DNA of 64,000 bases from Porphyra umbilicalis (taxonomy: Eukaryota; Rhodophyta; Bangiophyceae; Bangiales; Bangiaceae). Location of the stretch: the NCBI GenBank assembly GCA_002049455.2, contig KV919071.1, forward strand, positions 1-64,000, read 5' to 3'. Every line of letters begins with the position of its first letter. The first letter of the stretch is position 1. Shown one piece after another: positions 21,641 to 33,221 of this stretch. The position numbers were made by a program, and so were the translations under genes. The notes beneath the pieces are model-generated. The model saw only the letters and a list, made by a program, of their open reading frames with translations. It was not told the origin of the DNA and did no database searches.

Positions 21641-22757
21641 TTACAAATCCCCCACCCGCCACAAGCGCACCTCGTCAAAGCGCACCCCCGCCTTGTGCGT
21701 TGCCTCTGTGGACGTCAGGCGCACCGACACCCCCCCCCCCCCGTCAGGCGCACGCCCTCCGCGACGGCGACGGGGAGCCACGGGGACCAGGCCGCCCACC
21801 GGCCGGCGCCGTCGCGCGGGGACGCCCCCCCGGCCGACGCGTCGGCCGCCCCCACCGCCGCCGCCAGCCGCTGGACGACCCCCCCCCCCACGTACGCGAT
21901 GCGCGTGTCGGCCGACGCGTCGCCGCCGCCGTCGCCCCCCCCCGCCCCCGCCGCGGCCACCGGTGCCGCTGCCGGCGGCGGCGGCAGCACCTCGGCCACA
22001 ACCACAACCGCCCCCGCGTAGGCGGCGGCGGCCGCCGCCGTCGCGACGGCGCCGACGCGGCGCCCCCGACACGCCACCGTCACAACCACATCGTACACGC
22101 CCGGCGGCAGGCGCAGGTGCGGCGGCGACGCGACGGCCACGTCGACCCACCACACGCTCCGGAGGGCGAGGGCGGGGCCGCCCGACGGGCCGGCAGCGGC
22201 GTCCACCCCCCAGTGGGCCCCATTGTCGACCCACGCCCCCGTCGCCGCCGCCGCCGGCAAGCAGACCGCCCACCCGCCGGGCACGCCGCCGGCGGCCGCG
22301 CGGAGGCGCGGCGCGAGCGGCGCGCCGCCGGCGGTGCCCCCCCCGCGGGGCGGGTAGGCACAGGCGAGCGGCAGGCCGTCGGCCGACGCGGCAGCGGCAA
22401 AGGCGGCGCGCCCGACGGGCGGCAACGGCGCGGCGGCCGCCCGCCGCCGCGGCACCGCCGAGGCGGGGGGGAGGGTGTGCGCCCACGCCGCGTCGGCGGC
22501 GACGAGGCGCCGCCCCGCCCGGCACGTGCGGCCGAGGCGCGCCACGTCGGCGGCGGGGAGCCACGCGACAATGGCGAGGAGCGCGTCGGTCGGCAGGGCG
22601 GTAAAGGGGTCGGCGGGGGGGGGGGGAGGGGGGGGGGGGGGGGGGGGGGGGCGTCGCCGCCGCCCGCAGGGGCGTCGTGCGCGCCGCGTCGGGCGTCGTC
22701 GGTGTCTGGGTCGTCGCCCCCGCCGTGGCGGGCGTGGAGGGCCATGCCGCCGGGCAT
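21641..22757 (-). CDS. F-box protein with PP2-like (phloem-protein-2) domain
   Basis: The N-terminus is taken at the ATG at 22757 (MPGGMALHARHGGGDD), followed by a proline run across the G/C homopolymer at 22615-22651. An F-box follows: FTALPTDALLAIVAWLPAAD, then VARLGRTCRAGRRLVAADAA. The rest resembles the PP2-like domain of plant F-box PP2-B proteins: WAVCLPAAAATGAWVDNG, SVWWVDVAV and LRLPPGVYDVVVTVACRGRR. The end is best read in the frame closing VRFDEVRLWRVGDL at 21641, reached by a shift in the C-run at 21731-21742. F-box proteins recruit substrates to SCF ubiquitin ligases; PP2 domains are often glycan- or ligand-binding. The gene converges on the pseudokinase gene with only about 220 bases between the stops. 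Confidence 0.7.
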
Positions 22758-23386
22758 CGGGCGCGCGTCGCGGCCGCCGCGTGGGGGGGGGGGGTGTCGG
22801 TGCCGGTGCCGGTGCCGGCGCCGGTGGGTGGGATGGGCCGCTGCCGCCGCCTGCACAGGCTGCGCGCTGCACGCACCTGCGCTTTGCTGCTCAAGAGGGG
22901 GAGCTGCGCGACGCCATCATGGCGTCGCCATGGTGGCGTCCTCGTGACTGGCAGCGGGACCCATTCAAGTCCAGTCTGATCCGGGCAGAGTCACACAGTG
23001 GCACCCCCCTTTCTGTCGCTCTCAACCCGTGGCTTCCACACCGGCCACCTGCGCAGAGGGCCCATAGGTGGCTGATCCTACCGGAGCTGTACAGTCCTTC
23101 TCCATTGCTGTGACATCCTTTCTTGGGCGCGGTGCCTAGTACAGTAACGAATGTAGATCGACCGGTCTCTACGGTGCAATTAAGGCCGATTCCGGTCTGC
23201 AATCGTCCGCCACGTACTGTACAGTATTGCTGCTTGCACGGTGGCGGTCGCTGCATCCTGGCCGTCCATGCTATCAACAATTGTGACGGGCGACCGCAGC
23301 ATCGCATGGCTGGCAGAGATTAAGTGCCGCGCTGGTGTGCCGCCGTGCTTCGCTGTCCGACCGGCAATCCGGTGTGGAGGGTACTA
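22758..23386. other. Intergenic
   Basis: About 630 bases upstream of the F-box gene, falling in GC toward the transposon island. No gene or repeat identified apart from a short palindrome (TACTGTACAGTA, about 23214). Confidence 0.35.
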
Positions 23387-24326
23387 CAGTCAATATCCGG
23401 TTATATATCACCCTTGCGCACATTGTAGCCCCTGCTCCAGCGATGCATTCTTGTGGCGCACCGTGCTGGGACGTCGTGCATCGTCCCTGCCGAGACCCAG
23501 ATCGGGCCTCGAATCAAGCCCGATCGCGAGGTTCTCTGTCACAAACTGGCTGGGTGTCCACGGTCGATCGCGTCGGGAATGCTTCAATTACGGATTTGAT
23601 TGCACGTGAGACTGCGACCTCGTGTGCTCTTCTGACCGGATCCAACGCCAAGACAAGGCAGACTCGCTCAGGCAGCCTTCGACTTAGCCAGGGACGTGGC
23701 CCTCTTACCCCCCCACCCCCCAGCCGGCGACCAGACCTGCCCCCTCCCCTCCCACGATATGTATCAGCGTGAACAAATAGCAATAGAAATTGTCGTGATT
23801 ACTTCATGTCGCAATGAGACGTTTGTGGTCTTGGGACCGACGACAACTTTAGCGATGCAAGGAAAAACTCATCCTTCTTCGAGGTCCATGTCACCCTCAC
23901 TCCCATCACTCTCAGAGACCCCGCTTTGCGGCAGGTCCTCACTCCCGTCATCGTCAGAGTCCCCGCTATCCGACAGCTCATCCCGCCGCTCCGCGGTCCC
24001 CTCACAGTCACAGACCCGGCTGTTCTGCAGGCCCTCACTCCGTGCACCGCGCGCGTCGGAGCCCCCCGCCCGCTTTTCAAACAAAATCTCGTCGGCTGTC
24101 GCAGCCAGCACACCCTCGTCATCCTCGACTGACAGCCACTCCTGCACCGCCATCTCTCGTGCGGCCATTGCGGCATTCAATTCCTCCGGATTGGGCTTTT
24201 TGCCGACTGTATGCCAGATGACGATCGAGGTTGGCTACTGATCGAGTAGAGAATGTCGATCGAGAATCTCCCAGTTATATATCACCCTGATATATAACTG
24301 GAGCATATATAACCGGATATAGACTG
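23387..24326. mobile_element. pogo/Tigger-like deletion derivative with TIRs and TA target site
   Basis: The two ends are inverted repeats: the left begins CAGTCAATATCCGG and the right, read inward, begins CAGTCTATATCCGG. They agree at 21 of the first 22 bases. Each end is flanked by TA (23385-23386 and 24327-24328), the Tc1/mariner/pogo target duplication, and CAG termini are typical of pogo/Tigger. The 940-bp interior keeps only a transposase tail (23869-24230, minus), so the copy is non-autonomous. The right subterminal region has a perfect 14-base inverted repeat with a 3-base loop (24271-24301) that repeats the same TTATATATCA core, possibly a transposase-binding array. It ends two bases before the first Harbinger copy. 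Confidence 0.8.
23869..24230 (-). pseudogene. C-terminal remnant of a CENP-B/Tigger-type DDE transposase
   Basis: Minus-strand frame open from about 24230 to the stop at 23869, with no catalytic domain left. It reads IVIWHTVGKKPNPEELNAAM, then AVQEWLSVEDDEGVLAATAD-EIL, then a long acidic serine-rich tail (SDSGDSDDDGSED, EGDMDLEEG). The 'EWL-x-VDD...TD-EI' pattern followed by an acidic tail is typical of the C-terminus of jerky/Tigger/CENP-B-derived transposases. An in-frame stop (near 24237) lies just upstream. Its position inside a TIR-bounded pogo-like element supports the assignment. Confidence 0.5.
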
Positions 24327-24869
24327 TACTAGGACGGTTCAATAGACGTCGAAACGGGCACGACGCGGGGGGGGGCGTTCCGAGGGCACACGTATTGCTT
24401 TCGAGGGGGGCTATCTCGCCACATTAACTACTTGACACTTATTGTCGCATAGTTGTAACAACTCTATATTTGACGTCATGCTGCTGCAAAAGATCCGACT
24501 GTCTTGTGCCAACCAGGAACCAAAACGTGACCAGTTTCAGGGGGGTCGTACTCGCCACAGGGGAGCGTTCAATAAGGTCGGTGCGATACGGGGGTTCAGC
24601 GTGCGGTGACCGACTGCCTGCGCCAAAGCGGGGGTGAGCACGAGTAGCTCTGCTCACGAGACAACCGCACCTCAACAACCACCACGGCGCCGCCGCCCGT
24701 GTCAACAGGGACACCCCGTCTGTGTCCTATCGCGCACCTTGCGTTGTGTCTTCGTCGTCACGCGCCGCGCACGACGCGAGCGTGCTTCTTGCACAGCTTC
24801 TAGTGTGCCGCTGTTGTGACCTTCTCGTTGCTCCACGCGCCGGGCGTGTGTGTCCGTGCTCTATCGAGA

Positions 24870-26132
24870 ATGGTGTCTGCACGCCGAGAGGAAATTTGTC
24901 GCCTCCGGGCGCTGCTGAAGCGGGCGACCTTTGTCGTCGCGTTGCAGCATTCGGGCACAGTTTCACCGCGGTGTGTCTTTGCTGAGTTGGGGATGCTGTT
25001 GGTTGCGGCGCGCACACACCAGCGCCTCACTCACCTGCTGGCGACTCGGTACATGCTCTCCCGTCGCAATCGCATTCCCAAGTCTAGGGACTGGAGAGAT
25101 AGGGTGCTGCACGCACTGCCACCCTTGTACTTTCGCGCGCATCTGCGTATAGAGGCGAGCACGTTTGAGTACCTTGTGTCTCGTTTGGACTTGACGGCGT
25201 CTGATATTTTTTATCCGCCGTCCGGACGGCCGCGACTATCCGTCCGTATACAGCTCGCAATTGCTCTGTTTCGGTTCGGCCACTATGGCAACGCGGCGTC
25301 TGTTATAGTCGTGGCTCAGCGCTTCGGGGTTTCCCCAGGAACTGTAGTCAATGCGACCAAGCGGGTTTTGTCGGCCATTTTGCGTTGGGAGGCCGACGAA
25401 GTCCGTTGGCCTACTGCTGCCGAGCGCCAAGCGCATGCGCGGCAGTCCGAGGAGAGGTATGGGTTTAGGGGGTGCATTGGGGCGGTTGATGGCACTACCA
25501 TTCCTTTTGCGTACGCCCCTAGCGTTGACCCGTGGTGTTTTTTCGACAGGCACAAGCGCTACAGCGTGAATGTACTGATTTCCTGTGATTGGGACCTACG
25601 GATCACGAGCGTGGTCCAAGGCTTTACGGGCGCGGTGCCTGACACGGTGGTGCAAGCAGCTGCCCCATGGCATATTTACCCAGAGCGGTACTTCTCCCCT
25701 GGCCAATACCTTTTGGGTGACAAGGGTATGCTGGGTTCTGTTCGCGTGCTTCTACCTCACAAGGGGCCAGCGGCCTATATCCGTGCCAACCGCAACTACA
25801 ACTACCAGCATGCACGGCGCCGCATTTCGGCCGAGAAGGTCATTGGTGTACTCAAGGGGCGCTTTGCCAGTCTCAAGGAGCTACGGGCACCAGTGGCGTC
25901 GGATGCTGATTTTACCAGACTAATGGAGTGGGTGGCGGTTTGCGCCACGCTCCACAACGTTTGCATTCGGCTTGGCGACACGTCCCCTGAAGTGGCCGTG
26001 GACGTGGCCGACGTGGCCAACGCGGCGCCCGGATCCGCGGTGCCTCTCCCCGCGGCGGCAAGTGCCGCGAGAAGCCGCGTGCAGCAGCAAGTGTTGCAGT
26101 ACATGATTGCCCACGGTCGCTACCACTGGTGA
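24870..26132 (+). CDS. PIF/Harbinger DDE transposase (DDE_Tnp_4), apparently intact
   Basis: A 420-residue single-exon protein. An HTH-like region (RIQLAIALFRFGHYGNAAS, VAQRFGVSPGTVVNATKRVL) precedes the catalytic core. The triad is visible: Asp in GCIGAVDGTTIPFAY, Asp in QYLLGDKGMLGSV, and Glu in RRISAEKVIGVLKGRFASLK (GAG at 25833-25835). YSVNVLISCDWDLRITSVV and TVVQAAAPWHIYPERYF fill the expected spacing. The ATG at 24870 (MVSARREE) is the first in frame; the frame opens 54 bases earlier without an ATG. It differs from the copy-2 protein at about seven positions. With its catalytic residues present this could be an active transposase if expressed. Confidence 0.9.
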   Translation: MVSARREEICRLRALLKRATFVVALQHSGTVSPRCVFAELGMLLVAARTHQRLTHLLATRYMLSRRNRIPKSRDWRDRVLHALPPLYFRAHLRIEASTFEYLVSRLDLTASDIFYPPSGRPRLSVRIQLAIALFRFGHYGNAASVIVVAQRFGVSPGTVVNATKRVLSAILRWEADEVRWPTAAERQAHARQSEERYGFRGCIGAVDGTTIPFAYAPSVDPWCFFDRHKRYSVNVLISCDWDLRITSVVQGFTGAVPDTVVQAAAPWHIYPERYFSPGQYLLGDKGMLGSVRVLLPHKGPAAYIRANRNYNYQHARRRISAEKVIGVLKGRFASLKELRAPVASDADFTRLMEWVAVCATLHNVCIRLGDTSPEVAVDVADVANAAPGSAVPLPAAASAARSRVQQQVLQYMIAHGRYHW

Positions 26133-26199
26133 TGTGTTCGATTGGATGTTTTTTTTTTTTTCCGCACCAGCATATTACGTAAAAAATAATAATAAAATG

Positions 26200-28034
26200 T
26201 CACTGCCGATGGGCTGCCATCTCGGCAGCCAGCATGTCTTTGAACATCTGGTTATCCGGCTCGGCCAGGATGAGCTTCGTCAGGTTGGCCACACGCGCAG
26301 TATGCCTTTCGTCCGACTTGGCGCACAGCTCGCGGTCGGCGCGTCGACTGCTCTCGATCATGTTGGCCGTGATCTCCGCCAACACCTCCCCCATGGCCTT
26401 GTCCGCCTGGGTGGCCGCTGCTGCGGGCTGACCGTCACGGCCAGACCGCCCACTCGCGCCCCCAGGGGCAACAGCAAGCGGTGGCTGCAGCAGAGCGGCC
26501 GCCGCTGCCCGCCGTCCCCCTTCTGGCAACTCCATGGTGCCTCCCCCAGGAGATGTGGTCCCCCCCAGAGCCCTGCGCGCCCCCACACAATGCCTGGACG
26601 CCGAACCAGTGCCGAAAGAAGGCGCCCCCACCGGGGCCTCCTCATCCAGGCCCACGTCCCCCTCCATCAAGTCCTCCTCGTCCGCTCCGGCGTCCTCGTG
26701 GTTCTCACACACGTCCGACGTGTCCTCAAACATGCTGCCGCCCGCGTCTTCGTCTGCCGCGGGCGCCCTCCCGGATGATGCTGGTGGCACGGGAGGTAGG
26801 GCACCGCTGACGCGGATGCCCGACCGACGGGGGGTACCGGCGTACCGCATCGTGTTGTCAGCGAGTTGGAGAATCTCGTCGACATCTTGGACCGAGCCAT
26901 GCCAATCTAGAGCCTTTTTCAGAACAATTTGACGCACGGCGGCCGCCTCCTGCTCCCCCGTCGTCCCCGTCAGGCCCCGCACCGACTCGGCCGCGGTGTG
27001 AAGGTCTTGTGCAGCCCTGACTACGCGGCAAAGCTCCAGCGAATCCTGGCCAATGGAGGCCAGCGTCATGGGCGGCTCGGCCGCGTCGCTGCGTGAGGCC
27101 TCGAGGCCGCCCGCAGCAGACCCCGACTCAGCGTGCCCGGCGTCTGCCGCCGCTGACTCCGCCGTCCCTCCAGCTTCTGACCCCGACGCACCGGCGGCAC
27201 GTCCTACCGCCGACGATCCCAGCGTCGCCGCCGCCGCGGACACGGCGGTGGCCGCCGCGTCTTGACCGTCCATGTCCGCCTTGAGCAAGTCGCCCATAAT
27301 GTTGGACAAATGTAGTTGGAGGCTTCTAGATGATGACCCGTGGGACGCAACGCGAAAAGCGACCTCATCTGCCCACTTGGAGACGACAAACAGCCGCTCG
27401 TCCATGGTCACCATGACCCCACGAACTGAGGCACCGTCGCCGGCTTCGTCATTGGCGCCGCGTTGCGCACGACTGCGGCCGCGCCCAGCACCAACTCGAC
27501 CACGGCCCCGGCCGCCCTGGCCTCGTCCCCGTCCACCACCACTGCGGCCGCGTCCGCGGCCGCTGCCGCTGTTGGGAACACCACCGGCGCGGCGGGCAAC
27601 GCTGCCTCGAGACACGCCCTTCGACGGTCCGCCGCGCCCACGGCGGGCTGGGACACGTGGAGAGCGCTCGTCATCTTGAGGTGCCGTGGCCCGAGACCCC
27701 GCCACATTCTCGTGCAACACGTCGTCCTCAATTTGTGAGGCGAGGTCGTTGATCGTGGGGGAGCAACGCGCCACGTGGGCGTCCCCGTCGCTGTCGTGAT
27801 GGCGTGCATCGTCGGCATCTTGCGCTCGCGTGTCTGCAAATACATGACGAGGGGGATCGTTGTGGTCGGCGATATCACCGCCACGGAAGCGGGGGGAGAG
27901 CCTTGCAGCGACAGCCGACGTAGCGGCTGTTGGCGCGGGTGCACCACCACCAACGTCGGTGGTGGTGGTGCCACCAACCCCGCCCCCACTGCCGCCGCCG
28001 CCGCCGCCGCTGCCGCCGCCGCCGCGGCCATCAT
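26200..28034 (-). pseudogene. Harbinger second ORF (accessory protein), frameshifted in copy 1
   Basis: Same gene as 34552-36387 in copy 2. Relative to copy 2 one C is missing in the short C-run near 27986, so translation from the ATG pair at 28034 leaves the frame after the alanine run. The remainder still reads open from GGTTTTDVGGGAPAPTAA to the C-terminus EPDNQMFKDMLAAEMAAHRQ. The body has RG-rich repeats (GRGRGRSGGGRGRGQGGRGR), KWADEVAFRVASHGSSSRSL, alanine-rich segments, an acidic patch and a helical charged C-terminus. PIF/Harbinger elements usually pair the transposase with a Myb/SANT-like DNA-binding partner; I do not see a clear Myb repeat here. If it starts at an internal codon it might still be functional. 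Confidence 0.65.
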
Positions 28035-28121
28035 TGCGTACGACACCACGCACCACTTCACCACCAACGCCCCCCGACTACCGTAGGCCACACTCTCTCC
28101 CAGCGCGCGACACCCCTCGTA

Positions 28122-28325
28122 GGCCTTGGCACGGCCAACGGGAGCGTGCAACCACCGTGGGAGACAATGGCACGCACGGGGGACGATGAAGATTCTCAAG
28201 CAATAGGTGTTCTCGATGCACCAGGCCTTGGCACGGCCAACGCAAGCGCTCAACCAGCGTGGGAGACAACGGCACGCACGGGGGACGAGGAAGAATCTCA
28301 AGCAATAGGTGTTGGCGATGCACCG
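28122..28325 (+). repeat. Two-copy 102-base direct repeat inside Harbinger copy 1
   Basis: Units 28122-28223 and 28224-28325, both starting GGCCTTGGCACGGCCAACG. The same pair occurs in copy 2 at 36475-36678. It lies in the region upstream of ORF2 (minus strand) and could be its promoter/leader or a transposase-binding site. Confidence 0.8.
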
Positions 28326-28829
28326 GGGTGGAGGGGGGGCCAGCAGTGCTGTGATAGTGCACGCCTTGGGGGCGGCGGTGTGATGCCGCCGGAAAGAGGA
28401 GAGGGGGGGAAGCCGGCGTCGCAATAAGAGCACCAGTACAAAAATGGGGGGCGGGGAAACTCGGCGAGAGCCAGGGTGGGCGGGGAAACAAAGTGGTGTG
28501 AAAGGCAAGATACGGTGCAAGAGGTGGGCAACGAGTGGAACACCAGCCAGGCTCGTGCATAAAAAATTGCTCGTGGATCTATAGACGCGCCGGTACACCG
28601 CTGCGCTTGATGCTACCGCCGACGAGCGCAGGCACCGACACACCACCGGGCCACAGGTACAAAGAGAAAACAAAGCTGCGCGTGCTCGTACAACCGGGTC
28701 GAGCGAGACAACATGCGCGCTGCGCACGTCCGCTGCAGGGAGAGTAGATCAGCCGCGCACCGTCATGGGTGCCTGTGACGGCTGTGAGGGTGCAGGTGGT
28801 CGCACAGGCGACTCGAAACGCATCCGTAC

Positions 28830-29081
28830 GGCGGCTGTGGGGGGGGCGGGGCGCGGTGGCGACCCGAAACCCGCCCGTGCGGCGTCCGTGGGGGGTGCGG
28901 AGCGCGCTGACGACCCGCGATCCGCGCGTGTGGCGGCTGTGAGGTGCGCGGGCGCAGTGGCGACCCGAAACCCGCCCGTGCGGCGGTTGTGAGGGGTGCG
29001 GGGCGCGCTTACGACCCGCGATCCGCGCGTGTGGCGGCTGGGAGCCGCATGGGGCGCGGTGGTGTCGCGAAACCCGTCCGT
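28830..29081 (+). repeat. Subterminal tandem array (unit about 50 bases), copy 1
   Basis: About five units of GCGGC(T/G)GTG...GGGGCGCG...GACCCG(CGATCC/AAACCC)GC. Two unit types, one with CGATCCGCG and one with AAACCCG, alternate. Open frames through it encode repeats of about 17 residues (GGAGRGGDPKPARA), but both strands and several frames are open, so I treat it as non-coding. The copy-2 array is longer. Confidence 0.75.
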
Positions 29082-32000
29082 ACTACCGTATGCGCGTGTC
29101 TCTGGCTCGTTACGTGCGCCTACTGTACCTGCGTGTCTTGTGCGCGCACCAGGGGGTGTGTGACCCGCGCCGGCATGCATGCGTGCGTGCCTGGTGTGCG
29201 CTACCTGTGCATGCGTGCGGGCCTGTGCCATGCGCTGCATGGGCTGATAAGAGGGTACACACCGCATGCTGTTGGGGACGATTGCGTGGGGATAGATTGC
29301 AGAACGAAGAGGACGGACCCTTTGGATTTGCTGTGTCTGGGGCGCGCACGGACGACGGCCACCCCAACCGCACGGCTCCACGGTCGGACGCAGGCCGGGG
29401 GTCTAGCACCAATACTACCACACCAAAACCGTCGTTAAAAGCACGTCTGCTTTTGCGGGTTTTGGGTCGAAGAGAAAAAATGCAAATCGGCCCAGAGCCC
29501 TGTCAAAGCTGATTTTTCGGAGAAAGTGCGCCAAAATCATCGGTTCGCCTGGATAGATCCATCTCCGCTCGTGAAAAGAGAGACACAGCACGAGACGTAT
29601 GCACTCCACCCTTTTTGAAAGAGAGACGCGGAACAGCATCTATGGCTCTGCTAGCAGGCGCCATGTGCGCAGTGAGACACGATTCGTGTTCTCGCCAACA
29701 CAAAAATGCACGGACCTCCCATGGGGTGGGCTCTGAGAGCCTGCCCGGCCAGGGGCGTCGACCTGTTTCTTGCCCAGGGAGTCTGTTTCTTCAAACATGA
29801 ACACGGGTCACCAAGCGGCTCAAAGCGGGCAAAAACAAACTTGTTGTTGCCAACGGTTTTGTGCCCACTGCGCCGCTGCCGCTGGCACGGGCCGTGCACG
29901 CCNGCAGTTCATCACTACAGTTCTGGACTCGTTCAACGGATCATCTTCGGGACTGACTCTGGGATCGTTCCAGAAGCAGTGTCATCCTGACCCACAGATC
30001 ATCTCGGGGACTGTCATTCGAACAAAATGTGAGGACTTGTTCAACTGATAGTCTGACTGTCTCTTCCGCAAACAAAATGTCTGCCTATCTCGTCAACAGT
30101 GTGAACACAAACCTGTGGACATTCTCTTCGTTCAGAGCAATGCCCAACTTGCAATCTGACACATCACTCATGCGCTTGAGACACTGGTGCGAGTGCTTCT
30201 GAACCGTATTGAACCGGGGAATTGCGAGTTCGGGACGTGCTGTGTTAGGACGAAAGGGGACGAGATTGCCACTGAGCTGAGAACGAATTTACTGCGCGTG
30301 AAGGAGACCCAATCATTGATAAATCGGGACTGGGTGCGTCCGGGACTTCACGGTATTCTCGATGTGCGAGCCGACGCATGTTTACCCAGTTCCCATCCCC
30401 TCTGCGCCGGGAAACAGCGTGTCGGTCGCACGACTACCAAGTAACATTGAGGTTCCCTCTGCACACGCTCTGTGGCCCAGGAGCGACGCCCCATGGGCAG
30501 GTCTTGCTCTCTGATCGGTTTCGGCAGCCCCTTCTCACGACGTCACTCGAAGTAGTCTAGGCTGTCATCTACGATCGAGTCCTTGAGGCAGGAATCTAGA
30601 TCAATCTTGCGCACTCGTTCACTCAATCTATGACGACGATCCCCAGGATGATTGTACTCCGACGCCAGGATAGTCCTGAGCACGATCCTCAGGATGATCT
30701 TACTCCCACTTCAAGACAGTTCTCAGCACGATACGCAGAACGATTAGAACAAGCGAATCGGAATGATCCTTCATGAGCATGGGGCAGCAACTTCGCCGGA
30801 CAATTGCCAAATCTGCAGGTGCTGGTGTGAGGATAATTCCCACTGAATATCGGTGCAGATGGTCTTCAAGCACTTCTGAACTCCACTGCGGGCTCTGTCT
30901 CCGAGATCAACAAAAAGTGGGCATCATTTGATCGCGTGATCAATGTGCGACTGTTCTGCGAACCATCGGTGGGTGTGTTCGAATCTCGCAGTTCTCAGTT
31001 TTAAGGAATCGGGGACAAAACGCTGTGTGGTCGTACCGTACCAAGAAAACAGGAAAATGCAAGAAAAAACATATACGTGCAGCAAGCAAAGGACAACTCA
31101 CTCTTCCATGTCGGAACTGCCGTCGCTCTCCTCATCAGACGAGCCACTCTCACCCTCCACCCCCCCAGACTCCACCTCCAGCTGCTTTTCCCCAATTGGT
31201 GCTGCCACTGCCGCGTTCACCTCACCCACCGCCCGATAGTTGTCCTCCGTCATAAAAGCAAGAATGCAGCTCATACTTGAGCTACGACGACATGACAGGC
31301 TAACCGTCGAGCAGAACAAAAAACCGAGGCCAGTGGGGGTGGTGCGGAGGGTGCGGGGCCTGCGGTGCGTGTGGCGGTCACGGTACGGTATGAGCGACGG
31401 ATGCGGTGCGTGCAGAGTGTGTGGGGCGAGCGACGCGCCGCCCAGAGAATCCGTATATCCGGTGCCATGATGCTTCACTTATTCGGAAGAGCTCAAAAAC
31501 AAATTTGATCGACAAGATAGAAATTAAAGTAGCGTCCATGGCAGAGAATGCCCCTCTTCCTCGTGCAACAACAGAGAAGAGGCGCTACAAGACACCTCCT
31601 TCTCCGGCCATTCGCGGCAGCGCCGTAGGTCCTTTTTTGACGGAGAAAGCACGAACATGGCGCCTGTACACCATGTTCACGTTCTGGAACGTGGCCACGT
31701 CGCGACCTTGTGCTGCACGAACTCACGGGCGTTTTTTGTACTTTACGTCCGTTTATTTTATTTTCTCGATCGCAGTGTACTTTTTTCTGCCATCCAGATG
31801 CACGTCAGACTGATGATTTCTTCACAGTTAATGAATGCTGCTGAGTACTGTGCCCTTGTAAAAAACACTGCTTCTTGGTTGGTGCAGCCGTTCGCTGGTG
31901 CGGCGGACTCAAAGTGGGGTGTCTCCCATCAGTCTAGCTATATGGGATGGACCTTTAATGACGGGACGCGGTCGTCGGGACGCGCTCTTGTACTCAAGAA

Positions 32001-32680
32001 AGGAGTCCTCTTTACCAATAAAAGTGGTACAACCTGGGTGGCTCAACAACAGTGTCACCCCCACAGCGACTGGTGGGAGGAAGCGTGCGACCAGAAAAAG
32101 GCGCGCTCGTTGGAAGACGCGCGCGCGCTCGGAACAGTGCCAGTTGGCAAGAACAATGCGCGAGCTGCGTCTTGGGGCCGGAAACCAATTAGAGCCGGAC
32201 TTTCTTCTTGGGTACAGCATTTTTATGGACTTTGATTCTCACATCAGCGACCCCCCCTCCAGTGCCTAGAAACGCCGTTTCACACAAACACACACACACA
32301 GATCTGGGGAAACTGTGAATCGTCCTCAGATCGGCCCGAGGTCGCGCCCGAACCGCGGCGGCAATCTTTGAACGGCAGCCGCTGCCGCGGCGCGGACAGT
32401 GCGGGCGCCATCGGCGACGGCGTCAGGCCGGTCGACGCTGCCACGCTGCTGCCTGTCTCGACTCCACCGGGCCGGGCGGCCCCCCCCCGAACCCCCAAAT
32501 GCGCGTCTGCCGACGCGTCTGGGGCCCACTCGCACGATGGGCGGCCGCCGCAACCGTGTCCTCCCGCCGACGCGGCCCCCGACGGCCGGGCCGTTGAGAT
32601 TGGGCGCCGCGCGGCGTGCGGGCGGTGGCGGGAGTCGGATCGGGCCGGGCGCCCCCGGTCGGCGCGCGGGCGAGGCGCCA
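29082..32680. other. 3.6 kb spacer between the Harbinger copies
   Basis: AT-richer than the rest of the window, with one undetermined base at 29903. No gene is supported. The longest frame (31657-32235, plus, 192 codons, MAPVHHVHVLERGHVATLCC) has no recognisable domain. A minus frame at 31478-31098 ends in an acidic tail (GSSDEESDGSSDMEE) like those of some transposases, but has no core. Around 30640-30760 are degenerate short palindromes (GATCCTCAGGATGATC). Probably decayed repeats. Confidence 0.4.
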
Positions 32681-33221
32681 CTAGGACGGTTCAATAGACG
32701 TCGAAACGGGCACGACGCGGGGGGGGGCGTTCCGAGGGCACACGTATTGCTTTCGAGGGGGGCTATCTCGTAACATTAACTACTTGACACTTATTGTCGC
32801 ATAGTTGTAACAACTCTATATTTGACGTCATGCTGCTGCAAAAGATCCGACTGTCTTGTGCCAACCAGGAACCAAAACGTGACCGGTTTCAGGGGGGTCG
32901 TGCTCGCCACAGGGGAGCGTTCAATAAGGTCGGTGCGATACGGGGGTTCAGCGTGCGGTGACCGACTGCCTGCGCCAAAGCGGGGGTGAGCACGAGTAGC
33001 TCTGCTCACGAGACAACCGCACCTCAACAACCACCACGGCGCCGCCGCCCGTGTCAACAGGGACACCCCGTCTGTGTCCTATCGCGCACCTTGCGTTGTG
33101 TCTTCGTCGTCACGCGCCGCACACGACGCGAGCGTGCTTCTTGCACAGCTTCTAGTGTGCCGCTGTTGTGACCTTCTCGTTGCTCCACGCGCCGGGCGTG
33201 TGTGTCCGTGCTCTATCGAGA

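Larger units (their letters stand above)
24329..29081 (+). mobile_element. PIF/Harbinger-type DNA transposon, copy 1
   Basis: Shares 4,753 bases with 32681-37434 at very high identity. The left edge is sharp: both copies begin CTAGGACGGTTCAATAGACG while the sequences before differ (a shared A directly precedes the C). The two genes converge: a DDE transposase (+, 24870-26132) and a second ORF (-, 26200-28034). Their ends are about 70 bases apart, across a T-run. Right of ORF2 lie a 102-base direct duplication and a tandem array. I could not find a reverse complement of the left end at the right, nor a target duplication, so the right boundary is only the end of shared sequence. Confidence 0.8.

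Noticed and set aside
28780-29081. 17-residue GAGRGGDPKPARA-type repeat protein in the tandem array
   Set aside because: Several frames on both strands are open through the array; the periodicity is in the DNA, with no start, leader or domain.
31098-31478. Minus frame with an acidic serine-rich tail, resembling the pogo relic
   Set aside because: No sequence similarity beyond acidity, no inverted ends found around it.
24329-32680. Idea that the two Harbinger copies are one 8,352-base tandem duplication
   Set aside because: Similarity stops at 29081/37434 and the 3.6-kb spacer is not repeated after copy 2, so two insertions or a partial duplication fit better.
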